DNA of 64,000 bases from Bagarius yarrelli (Eukaryota; Chordata; Actinopteri; Siluriformes; Sisoridae). This document shows positions 46,039-56,876 of this stretch, piece after piece (the first letter of the stretch is position 1; each line of letters starts with the position of its first letter). The DNA is taken from NCBI GenBank assembly GCA_005784505.1, contig VCAZ01000134.1, positions 1,324,934 through 1,388,933 on the forward strand. The letters are read 5' to 3'. The notes under the pieces were generated by a model. The model was not told where the DNA came from, searched no databases, and saw only the letters and a list, made by a program, of their open reading frames with translations. The translations under genes and the position numbers were made by a program.

Positions 46039-47985
46039 TTAGACAGTAGTGACAGACAGAAGAGGGTTATAGACCCTTGTCCCATCTGGAGAGCGAGAAC
46101 CATGAGCCAGCAGCTCTTGGATGGTGATCCAATTGTCTAAGATGCGACGGTTGCGCCTCTTTGAACTCTTCTTTTGGCTTATCTCTAGAATAGATGTAGA
46201 GGGCTGTCCTGACTCCTGTTGGCCATCCTTCCCTGAGTCCTGGCCCTGATTACGGAGATAATCTAGTCGGCATTGCATCATAAACTCACGTCGTCTACGC
46301 TGCTCGCGAGCCTTCAGCAACTGCTGCTTGCGCTCCTCTTTGCTCCAGTACCGGCCCATTTTCATTTCACTTACAGCATCATCATCAGTGGTCATGCCGC
46401 TACGCTCCTCACAGATCTTCATGGCACGGGCTTTTAGTAGGCGATCACGAACTGGCCGTTTTACTACGTAGCGTGTGCCATCACTTCGGATCTTTACCTT
46501 CCACTCCATGCGTGGTGAAGCAGGTGGAAGGGAAAGAGGCAAATCCAAGGACTGTTTTACTGGGCTAGTGTGAAGCATGGGACTAAAAGTGCTCAAAGGA
46601 CTTGCCCGGCCACTGCTGCCAACTAGAGCCTCGCTCTCTCCTTCCACAGTTCTATCCATAATGGTCTCTTTGAACGAGGATCCTAGCTGCATGCAGCTCT
46701 GGTAGCGCTCAGGTTTCGGTCGGTGAGAGTGTTGTCGTCGGGTGAAGTAAGGACTAGATTCTGCGCTATGGCCACCAGTTCTTTCATGAATGCTATTTTC
46801 TCTTGAGCTCCTGCCCAGTGTACTACCATCTGCTAATGAACGAGTGGTTCCCTCTCGAGACAAAGAGTGGAACTTGTGGTTGATATTGGCATTCATGTTA
46901 AACTTCTTGTAGCTACTAGGTGAATAATTGGCAGCGCTACGGCCCCTCTCACTCCAGCTGGGTCGGTCACGCTGCCTTACCTGCACGGGAGAACCAGACT
47001 CCTCTATCTGAGCCACAGGAGAAAGGTGATCACTCACCAAAGGTGTGCTCCTGCAGCTTTCACCTCCAGTGTTGTAAGCACTGCTGGTCTCCTTGTCAGA
47101 TCGTTCTCTCTCAGGGAGTTCTTTGATATCTGACAACTCGTGGTGTGGGGAGCTCTGGAGTTCAGTAGGCCCCCTTGCTGAAGCCTCCTCCTCTAGCAGC
47201 CATGCTTTTAGGCAGCGCTCTCTCAGCTGTTGCATCTTCTGTGCCCGAAGAATGTTCCGACATTTGAACTCAAGGTGTCTGAGCTCTTCTTCCAACAGTG
47301 CCATTTCATGTGGGGTCAGGCTCTCATTTGAGTTTTCATCCAAAGACACCTCTTTTTCTTTTTCCTCCGCATCCCCCTCTTTGTCTTCACTTTTCTTGTT
47401 TTCCTCCGTGCTTTTTCCTGCATTTGAAGTTTTTATATTTCTTTCATAACGATACTTGATCTCTAGCAGCTCCCTGTACCTCTCACACTCCTCTTCAGTC
47501 AAGCCAGGCATCATCATTGTGCTCACTGGATCATGAAGGTACCCTGCCCCTGCACCACCGCAATCCAAAGAGTCTGTGCTAAAATGCAGTTCTCTGATAT
47601 GGAGTAATGGTGATGGAGTATCCCCACCACCTCCACTGCTCCTGCCGGGCCTGAACTTACGAAGGCTGTGTGGTGTATTAGTGGTGTTGGTATTAGAGGC
47701 AGTGGTCTGTTCATCACCAAGAAGTATATCGTGCTCGGATGATTCCTCATTCCTAGTGCTCTCATCTGTGCGGCCCACACCACTGTCCAGCTCCTGGCTG
47801 TTATTCAGGGTGGCCAGACTAAGCACGGGTGTTTCGCTTTGTAACGGAACCTCATGAATGCCCATCTGCCCTCTTTGCTGTCGATGATGGTATAGATTGG
47901 ATAAGTGTGAGCTGTTTAATGTGTCCACACTCATGCCTACTGGTAACTCAAAATCCAGGTCCTCAGGGTCCATTTGAGTCTCCAT
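46039..47985 (-). CDS. pdzd4: pdzd4 exon 8 (large C-terminal exon)
   Basis: About 648 codons then TAA. The acceptor is either atcaag|ATGGAG (exon from 47985) or six bases later (from 47979); both keep frame. The exon carries the SGVGRTDEST block, TEEECERYRELLEIKYRYER, the Glu-rich coiled coil, SPYFTRRQHSH, MEWKVKIRSDGTRYVVKRPV, MTTDDDAVSEMKMGRYWSKE, ILDNWITIQELL and YNPLLSVTTV, in family order. VTTV is a class I PDZ ligand. It appears longer than the mammalian exon because of inserts before the SGVGRTDEST block and in the middle. Confidence 0.95.
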   Translation of the reverse strand: METQMDPEDLDFELPVGMSVDTLNSSHLSNLYHHRQQRGQMGIHEVPLQSETPVLSLATLNNSQELDSGVGRTDESTRNEESSEHDILLGDEQTTASNTNTTNTPHSLRKFRPGRSSGGGGDTPSPLLHIRELHFSTDSLDCGGAGAGYLHDPVSTMMMPGLTEEECERYRELLEIKYRYERNIKTSNAGKSTEENKKSEDKEGDAEEKEKEVSLDENSNESLTPHEMALLEEELRHLEFKCRNILRAQKMQQLRERCLKAWLLEEEASARGPTELQSSPHHELSDIKELPERERSDKETSSAYNTGGESCRSTPLVSDHLSPVAQIEESGSPVQVRQRDRPSWSERGRSAANYSPSSYKKFNMNANINHKFHSLSREGTTRSLADGSTLGRSSRENSIHERTGGHSAESSPYFTRRQHSHRPKPERYQSCMQLGSSFKETIMDRTVEGESEALVGSSGRASPLSTFSPMLHTSPVKQSLDLPLSLPPASPRMEWKVKIRSDGTRYVVKRPVRDRLLKARAMKICEERSGMTTDDDAVSEMKMGRYWSKEERKQQLLKAREQRRRREFMMQCRLDYLRNQGQDSGKDGQQESGQPSTSILEISQKKSSKRRNRRILDNWITIQELLAHGSRSPDGTRVYNPLLSVTTV

Positions 47986-50900
47986 CTTGATTGTGTCACA
48001 GGAATGTGAGTGTTGGAAGAGAACCAATGGGCCCAACATTTATGCAAATTTAATTCATTTAAATATTGATGTAGTCGGAAGAGAGGAAAAAAAACAGAGA
48101 AAAATAACACAAGATTGTGAATCCGAAACTTTCAATGTTATTTAACAATATGCATGCAGTAACACACTTAAACACTAGATGGCAATATCATTATACAGTG
48201 TTAAAATATGAGCCTTTAAATATTATTGGAAATGTTGTGGTTGACACCATATAGATCTATAACCAAATAATCACTGCTTCAAAATCTAAATATTGAAGCT
48301 ATCATTTAACTCAGGCTTTTCTATTTTTATCACTCTTTTTTTCGGACTATTTCAGCCTGGAGTTGTTCAAGTGTTAATCGATTGCTCTGCTAGCAAAATT
48401 GGAACACTCGGTTGCAAGTAAAGAGGCATTGATTACCTTCACTATGAACCATGTCTTAAGCACATACACCTTCTCTCCTGCGTTTTTTATTTATTAAGCC
48501 TTTAATCTCTGCCTCTTTTCCTCTCCACATATTCTCCAATCCTTTAGTCTCTCTGTGGATCAACCACCTTACAACAACATTCCGCTCCAAATTGGGCTGT
48601 CTTTCTCTCCCCAATCCATCAATTATTACTTGGTTTTTTTTGTTTTTGGTCTTGGAGAGATTCTAAACATTGTTGTTAAAATCTTACCATGGCAATCTTT
48701 TTATTTGTCAGCAATATTTCAATCAAGCCCTGTAACTGTTATGTAGGTCCTTAAGAAAGGTTTTTTTTTTTATCTTTTATAGATTCTTTATCTATTTTAT
48801 ATATTTCCCAGCCATTTAAAATTATATTTAGACGGGTTTATACTTTTATATGTTAAATGAAAGAAGTTTGCCGATAGAACCTGTCCAACCGTCTTCTACT
48901 GTTATGTCCTTTCTTTTATAATCTATATCACTCATTTTTCCCTTCCCCTTTGTCCTCGCCTCATGTCTTAATGACATCTATCTGTAGTCTGTACAAAAAA
49001 ATCATTTTTTTTCTCTCTACAGTTCTCATTACCTTCTCCATGTGGAATAGCTTTAATGGAACTGCATGAAAGCCTTGAAAGACATCACTAAATGTGATCA
49101 CATGATTTTGTCATGAATGATGCGAGAGCATCGTTTCCCTCCCATCAGCAAAATAAGCCATTAATTTTTGGGATCTGTTGTCAGGAGTCGATAGAGATGA
49201 TGTATTAGCTGTGCGTCTGTCATGGACAGTTTGAGCATGTGTGAGTGTAATTCATGCATCTGTGCATACATGTGGAATATTGAACCATCTTTTTATTAAT
49301 ATTTGTGTTTACCTCTATCTCTGGTCTGGCTAGGAGCAGTGAAAAATTTGTGCTGTCTTCGCGGGTAAGGATGGCCACTGCCTCTTCCCTATTCTGCACA
49401 TCGATTCCATTTATCTAGAAAACAGATATCAGTAAGTAGTGTGTTCCAGAAATCTTATAAAGCTGTCAGGGTAAGCCAGAGTTACACTGAATAATGTGTC
49501 ACACTGTATTGCTGTTTGTACTACAAAACAACTTCATGGCAATAGAAATGTATATATAATAATAATAATCCAGCATCAGTGGAACATCTAATGAATAATC
49601 CAGCATTAGTGGATCATCTAAAGGAAAATCCAGCATCAGTAAATCATCTAAAGAATAATCCAGCATCAGTGGATCATCTAATGAATAATCCAGCATTAGT
49701 GGATCATCTAAAGGAAAATCCAGCATCAGTAAGTCATCTAAAGAATAATCCAGCATCAGTGGATCATCTAATGAATAATCCAGCATCAGTGGATCATCTA
49801 ATGAATAATCCAGCATTAGTGGATCATCTAACGAATAATCCAGCATCAGAGGATCATTTAATGAATAATCCAGCATCAGTGGATCATCTAATGAATAATC
49901 CAGCATTAGTGGATCATCTAATGAATAATCCATCATTAGTGGATCATCTAACGAATAATCCAGCATCAGAGGATCATTTAATGAATAATCCAGTATCAGT
50001 GGATCATCTAATGAATAATCCATCATTATTGGATCATCTAAAGAATAATCCAGCATCAGAATCAGGATCATTTAATGAATAATCCAGCAATCAGTGGATC
50101 ATCTAATGATCATCAATCCAGCATTATTGGATCATTTAATGAATAATCAGTTTATCTGAATAATCCAGTATCAGTGGATCATCTAATGAATAATCCATCA
50201 TTATTGGATCATCTAATGAATAATCCAGCATTAGTGGATCATTTAATGAAAAATACAGCGTCAGTGGATTATCTAATAAATAATCCAGCATTAGTTGATC
50301 GTCTAAAGAATAATCCAGCATCAGTGGATCATTTAATGAATAATCCAGCATTAGTGGATCATTTAATGAAAAATACAGCGTCAGTGGATCATCTAATAAA
50401 TAATCCAGCATTAGTGGATCATCTAATACATAAATTCAGCATCAGTGGATTGTCTAAAGAATAATCCAGCATCAGTGGATCATCTAATGAATAAAACCCA
50501 CTAATTTGTGACATTTATTTTTTCCAAGTAACTGATTATTTATTTATCCTGCCAGTCTCACAGTAGATCCAGAAGCTATTCTAGAAGCACTGAGGATCAT
50601 TTGGTGATAAACTCTAGATGGGGTGCCATCTGATTTACACTTAGGGGTCGGTTGAAATTGCTAATATGCCTTTTTGCATGTTTTTTGGTAAATTGAATTA
50701 AGCCAGAGAACAGGGAGGAAACCTGTGTGGACACAGGTGGAACAAAAACAAAAACTCTGACCTGAGCTCAGGATTCAACAGGAAGTTGTTATATTAACAC
50801 CCACTCATTTTTTGGTTTTGTTGAATTCTATTATTTATAGTAGAGTGTAGAATCCTTTTTTAAAACATTACCAGTCTGTCTTTATTTTGAACATCTACCT

Positions 50901-53900
50901 GCAGTATTCTGTCCCCCTTTCGGATGCGTCCATCTTTGGCAGCTATACTGTTGGGATTGACCTGGACAAATGAAACACACAGTCAAGGGAAAGCCTCAAA
51001 CCTACAGTTAGACAGCAACACATTACAAATGAGTTTTTAATTACCTCCCCTACATAGATACCCTGGTCATCCTCCTCATCAGTGCGATAGCACACTGTCA
51101 AGCCAAGCTTGTCCTGCTGACTGGACTTGTAAAGCTCTACTTCCTAGTGAGGAAAAATAAATAAGCAGCTCACAGCAAGCCACAGATCAAACACACCGGT
51201 ATCTAGAGCAGCAATTTTATCTCATGCTGACAAAATATTAGGATGTAATTAAATATGTGGCTGTTTTGGTGTAAAGCTGCTGAAAAAACTGCATTCGAAC
51301 CTCATATTCCAGCTCTTCTTGTCGATCCACTTCATGGTTAGCGGCATCGAAGTAGTCATTGGCATCAGCAGAGTCATGATCCAGTGTGCTATAAATAAAA
51401 AATCCATTTAATACTTTAACCCACCTAAATGTTCCTGTAGTCAGCACTTCTGCATGCTGCTTCTCTTTCTACTCTTTAACGAGCTATTCAGGACAGAATT
51501 TATGCAGGGGACCTGTCATAGAAGGACACTTATAATAGTCTCATCTATAACAGCCTCATTTTATATTAGAAATGTCTAAGTTACCTTAAACTTGTTTGTT
51601 TATGGTCTTTTGTGACACTAGCTGCTAAAAGATAGCAATATTTTCTCATTGCTGCTTTTAAATCTATGAATAAAAAGCTGTCTGGAGACAGAGGCAGATT
51701 TTTAAATAGTGGTTGATGTGCTTTTTTTTGCACTTTTGTTGACTTTAGAATAATACTCTCTATGTATAATGAGTCTGGTACTGCATGATTTTCCAGTTGG
51801 AATTTCATTGCATCATCTCATTTTTTACCTATTATGCAGATTACCTTTTTTTTTTTGCATCCGATAACATAACATTACTGTTGACGATGCAAGAACATGA
51901 GCCAGCAGAAGAAATAATAAAATCGAGATTTAGCCCTGTGTCTTCTGAGAGCAGTGTGGGTAGAGAATGAAAGTTTGTGTGCACACTAAGATGAATCAGA
52001 TGAAAGTAATATATTCTTTACATTTACATTTACATATCTGGCATTTGGCAGACGCCCGTATCCAGAGCGACATTTATCCAACTGACCGATTTAGTATTAA
52101 AGGCCTTGCTCAGGGGCCCAACAGTGGTAACTTGGTGGGGTTGGAAATCAATCCCGCAATTTCTGTTTAGCAGCCCAACACCTTTACCACTGAGCTACCA
52201 ATTCCCTTATTCTTATTCTAATAAGTACAGAGAGAAAAGGGACCTTTTTATCAGAACCCCTTAACCCTGCTGAATATTTGCTTATTTAATTAGTACCTTA
52301 TCAACAACTATGAATAGCTCTAGAGTCGTTCTCACAATATAACGGCTGGCTGGTATAAACCAGCTGTGCTTCCAGCTGTTCTGCATCCCCAGACCCTGAT
52401 TTGATCAGCATGAATATATGTTTCCATTCCATAACAATAAAAGGCATTTAGCAGCTTTTATTTAATGCACTTACAGGTCATTGAGCAGGTATGACTCCAC
52501 CATTGGGGGCAGTGGAGGCGATGGGGGGGGCTTTGGAGAGCTGCAGCCAGTGTAGTTCTCTCGACCAGCACCTACAAAGTTCTGAAAGCTGATGTCTGTC
52601 TGCGTGGAATTGTCCACACAATCTGTGATGGCCATAAGTCTCGCACCTCCTGTGGCAGTTCCTGCTTTCCTCCTGTGTCCCTTCCGAACCACTTGAAGCA
52701 ACAGAGGATCATGGGAATGACCATCCTTATCTTGCGAAAGATGAGATGTTCTTCTGCCCTTAAGCTGATAACAAAAGGTAAAAATGTATAAGTGATAAAG
52801 TGCTTATTTGGAGCTGTCTATAAGGATGTATCTACACTGCAGATCTTGATGCCCGATTCTGATTTTGTGACTATATCTGATTCTCTGATTACATCATCTT
52901 TTAATACTGACCTGTATCCGATATCTGCATTTACACTATACACACCAAAACATCTCACTGTAGACGTACTGACCGGAACGGAAAGTAAAAACACCTGCGT
53001 GAGGTTGGCCCCCCACCCAACGCAAAGCGCGTCTTAATCGTTTGTGTTTTTAAAATATTAGACATTATATTATAGGCAATGACATCACCAGCCCCCCATA
53101 CACACTCGAAATTCACCCCAAATATTTGGGTAAATTACTAACAAACAAGGCTATTTTGGGTAAATTTGGAGTCTGTGGGGGGGCTGAGTGACCGGGCAGT
53201 TGCCTTTAAATAAATATTTTATATCTAACAAACCAAAGCAGCACAAATGAAACTTTTTACAGCACAAACGGAAAAGAGTCTTAACACAAAAGGTTAGGAC
53301 TGTTTCTGCCACGTTTTGCGTCGGGTGGAGGGTCAACTACACGCAGGTAGTGAAAACGGCGCAATGATCAATAGACGCAATGGACGAAGACAAAATGATT
53401 ATTCAGTAATTTGCTTCCACGCCATATTTAAATGTCGGCAAAACAATGATCTTCTGAAAAAAAGGCACGTCCTTGTTGCGATCTTTGCGAATGTAGCATC
53501 GATTGCTAAGTAAAAAATATCTATTTTTTTCTTATAGTGTATTAGGTTAAGCGTTTAATGCAACATTTTACACAGTAATAAACACATTTAAAAAAATAAA
53601 TACCATTACCTATATAAAAAAGGAAACATTGAACACTTTACACCGATATCTAGCTGCCAGAATAATAGATTTTATATAATCTATATCATAATCTATATAA
53701 TCACTTTGTACGTTAAGCAGAAAGGCATCTTGGTATACACAAATCATAAAACTATGAGACAAATAAGTTATAACATCATCTGACTACACTGGGTTTCAAA
53801 AACCATGACCTCACCTTTACTTAATTTACTGTAAAATGAAGCTCTGGACCTGATAGCATGATTGTTTTTGCGTTAAGCTGCTGTCACATGATTGGCTGAT

Positions 53901-56817
53901 TTGAAACCTGCATGATTTTTATATTCTATTATATTATTAAAAATTAAATTCAAGCTAGAATTCTGAGAAATTGTCTGTAATGTAATGTATCTAACAAGTG
54001 AACAAGAAGTCTTAATGTCCAAGATCTTTTAGGACAATTCATGTCATCTTATTTGTAGGTGAAATATAAAATAAAAAAAACATTGCAGTTTTTAGCTACA
54101 TGTTTTGTTTGTTTTTTTACCAAAAGCCTTAAAATAATAGAAAATGAATGATACATGCAATGCAATCAATTTGTTTATTATCAGTGGATATATACAGGGT
54201 GTCCCATAAGTGTCCATACATAGGAAAAATAATCTTCTTTTTCTCCTTTCGGCTGTTCCTTTTTAGGGGTCGCCACAGCGAATCATCTGTCTCCACCTAA
54301 CCTTATTCTCTACATCCTCCTCACTCACACACACTAACTTCATGTCCTCATTTATCGCATCCATATATACCTTCTCTTTGGTCTTCCTCTTTGTCTTCTG
54401 CCTGGTAGCTTCATTTCTAACATCCTCCTACCAATACATAGGAAAAATAATCATTTTATAAAAATTATTTTTCCAGATCCTCACATCCCACCCCAGTTGG
54501 TTTTTTTTGTATCTTTGGGAGCATTTGAAGGCCATGGTGTATCAGGAAAAGATACAAGACATAAATCATCTCAAGGAACATCTCACCAACGCCATTACAA
54601 GCATAACTCCAGCTGTGCTTATATGTGTTTCTCTGCAGTGGAGGACACGCATCGAAACAATGGTAGTCATGTAGAGCATATTATATAAATTAAAAATGTT
54701 TTTTATTTTTTTTGTTTATTTTATTTTTATTTTTTTATTTTTCCTATGTATTAAAATTAAAGGGACACCCTGTATGTAATTTCTATATAGCATTAAGTTG
54801 TTTATTTTTAGATATAATGATGTTATTGAACAATTCTATATTAGCAATATAAAATGTATACTTCAACCTTTATTTCAGCATCAATGGGACGCATCATGTT
54901 GCCCTTCTGTTAAAAAAGAACAGTAATGTTAATAAAATAGAAGGAAAACTCATTTATACATTTTATTATATTCGATGGAATTATAATGACATGCTAATTA
55001 TTAGCATAAAATTGAGCAATCAGCTACTGTATATGTCATCACATACACACTATCCAGACAAAATGCAACTTCAGCATTGTTTCAAACGTCTTTACAGCCA
55101 TGGTTTTCCTTTTAATTTTCCACTACATTGCCTTATTTCCAAGTTGTTAGATTTCTAGAGCCAAACGAAATATGCATTAACTTATTCAGTGATGCAAGCC
55201 GTCATCCCCAGCACCCTCTCCCAGTCCTAATCAAAATATCCTGATTTATACTTCAGGACTACAGTCCTCAATCAATAAACGCTTAATCCTGCTGATATTT
55301 TTGCCATGACCTCCGTCTCATTTTTGCTCATGTCTGCTCATGTCCACCGTAACTGAGCCCAGGAGACCGGACCTCATCCCAGTCTTTCGTAGCATTTGAG
55401 TCGATGCCTTTGACTGTCCAAACGAGAGAGTAATCCAATTATTATCCCTGTGTGTATGTAGGATTATTGATCATCATGCTGGGCTTGATTAAAAATAGCT
55501 GTTATTGGAGTATGATGAAGTGACAGATGACACTGACATGGAACAGTTTTTCTATTAATTGTATAAAGTAGATACGTTTAGGACATTTTAAGATGTAGTC
55601 CAAGATGCATGATATTGAATTTTGGAATTCCAGACATGTCCATTTTAATAGGCATGTGGATTTATGAGCGGCTGAAATCAGATATTTACTCACAAATTGC
55701 AATGGCTGTGATCAAATTTATTCTGTATTATTAACCAAGACAGTGTTTACTCAGGGACAAGGCTGTTTGTCAAAACAAAGCCAAGAGACAACGATTACCT
55801 TTCTTTATCGCCTAATACACTTTATTGACCTTGACCGACTTTATTTACCCATACAGAATAACTGCATTTCTAATGAAGCACCCTGCCAAATACAGACATT
55901 GGCATTCACATCAGCTTTCACTTAATGTCTTACTGTCCAAATCACAACCTAAAGAGTTCCCTCTCTGGGAGTGTGGTAGCGCAGTGGTTAAAATGTTGGA
56001 CTGCTAATTGGAAGATTGGTGTTTGATTTCTAGCACCACCGAGTTGCCACTGCTGGGCTTCTAAGCAAAACCCGTTAACCCCGAATTGCCCAGTTGTATA
56101 AGGCGCTCTGGATAAGGGCGTCTGCCAAATGCTGTAAATGTAAATGTATTTGGCGGATAAAAGACATTTTAGCATTTTCAGTGCAGATGTGTTTCCTAAT
56201 ATTGAAATGAATTATTCCTCATTTGTTTTAGAAATTCTAACTGTATTCAAAGTGCTTTTGACCCAATTACATCGTGTCAAGCGTGTGATTTTATAAAAAA
56301 GTTAGACAAATTATAGATAAGTAGGTCATTATTTATTGTTCATCTGTTCATTGCTCTCTCTCTCTCTCTCTTTTTCTCTCTTTCTCTTTCTTTCTTTCAT
56401 CTTCAGGACCTTTTGGGCCTTCTCAATCCCAAAAGGATTCGAGTCTCTCCTTCGCCTTTTATCTCTCTATCTTTTCCATGTCTCTTAGCATCCCAAGCGT
56501 AGCATGAATCTTAACCCCCATTAATGGTGAGGTTCTGTTGCTGTACTCTGGACCAGACAAGTGTGAAGCTGTTGGTCAGGTTGGCGGCATTTGTACAGAG
56601 CTAAGGGTCTGTGTTGGGAATAGTAAAGGGCTGGAAAGAAAGATTATGAATCTTATTAGATTGTATTTAAGTGCTAGAAATATTCTAGAATATTATTTAT
56701 ATTATTATATTTATATTTATTATTTATCTTTATATTATTATATTATATTATATTATATTTTATATTATTAAATATAATATTGTTTTGCAGCATGAATGGA
56801 CTGTGTTTATTTGTTTT

Positions 56818-56876
<59 letters not shown>

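Noticed and set aside
47093..47449. Antisense frame across the pdzd4 last exon
   Set aside because: Ser/Leu-rich mirror of the Glu-rich coiled coil; no independent support.
49499..50464. Long open frames of 90-190 residues on both strands, looking like repeat proteins
   Set aside because: They are generated by a 30-bp minisatellite inside a pdzd4 intron, occur on both strands at once and have no non-repeat domain.
49564..50491. CRISPR-like array of 30-bp repeats
   Set aside because: Units are contiguous with no spacers and the setting is a vertebrate intron.
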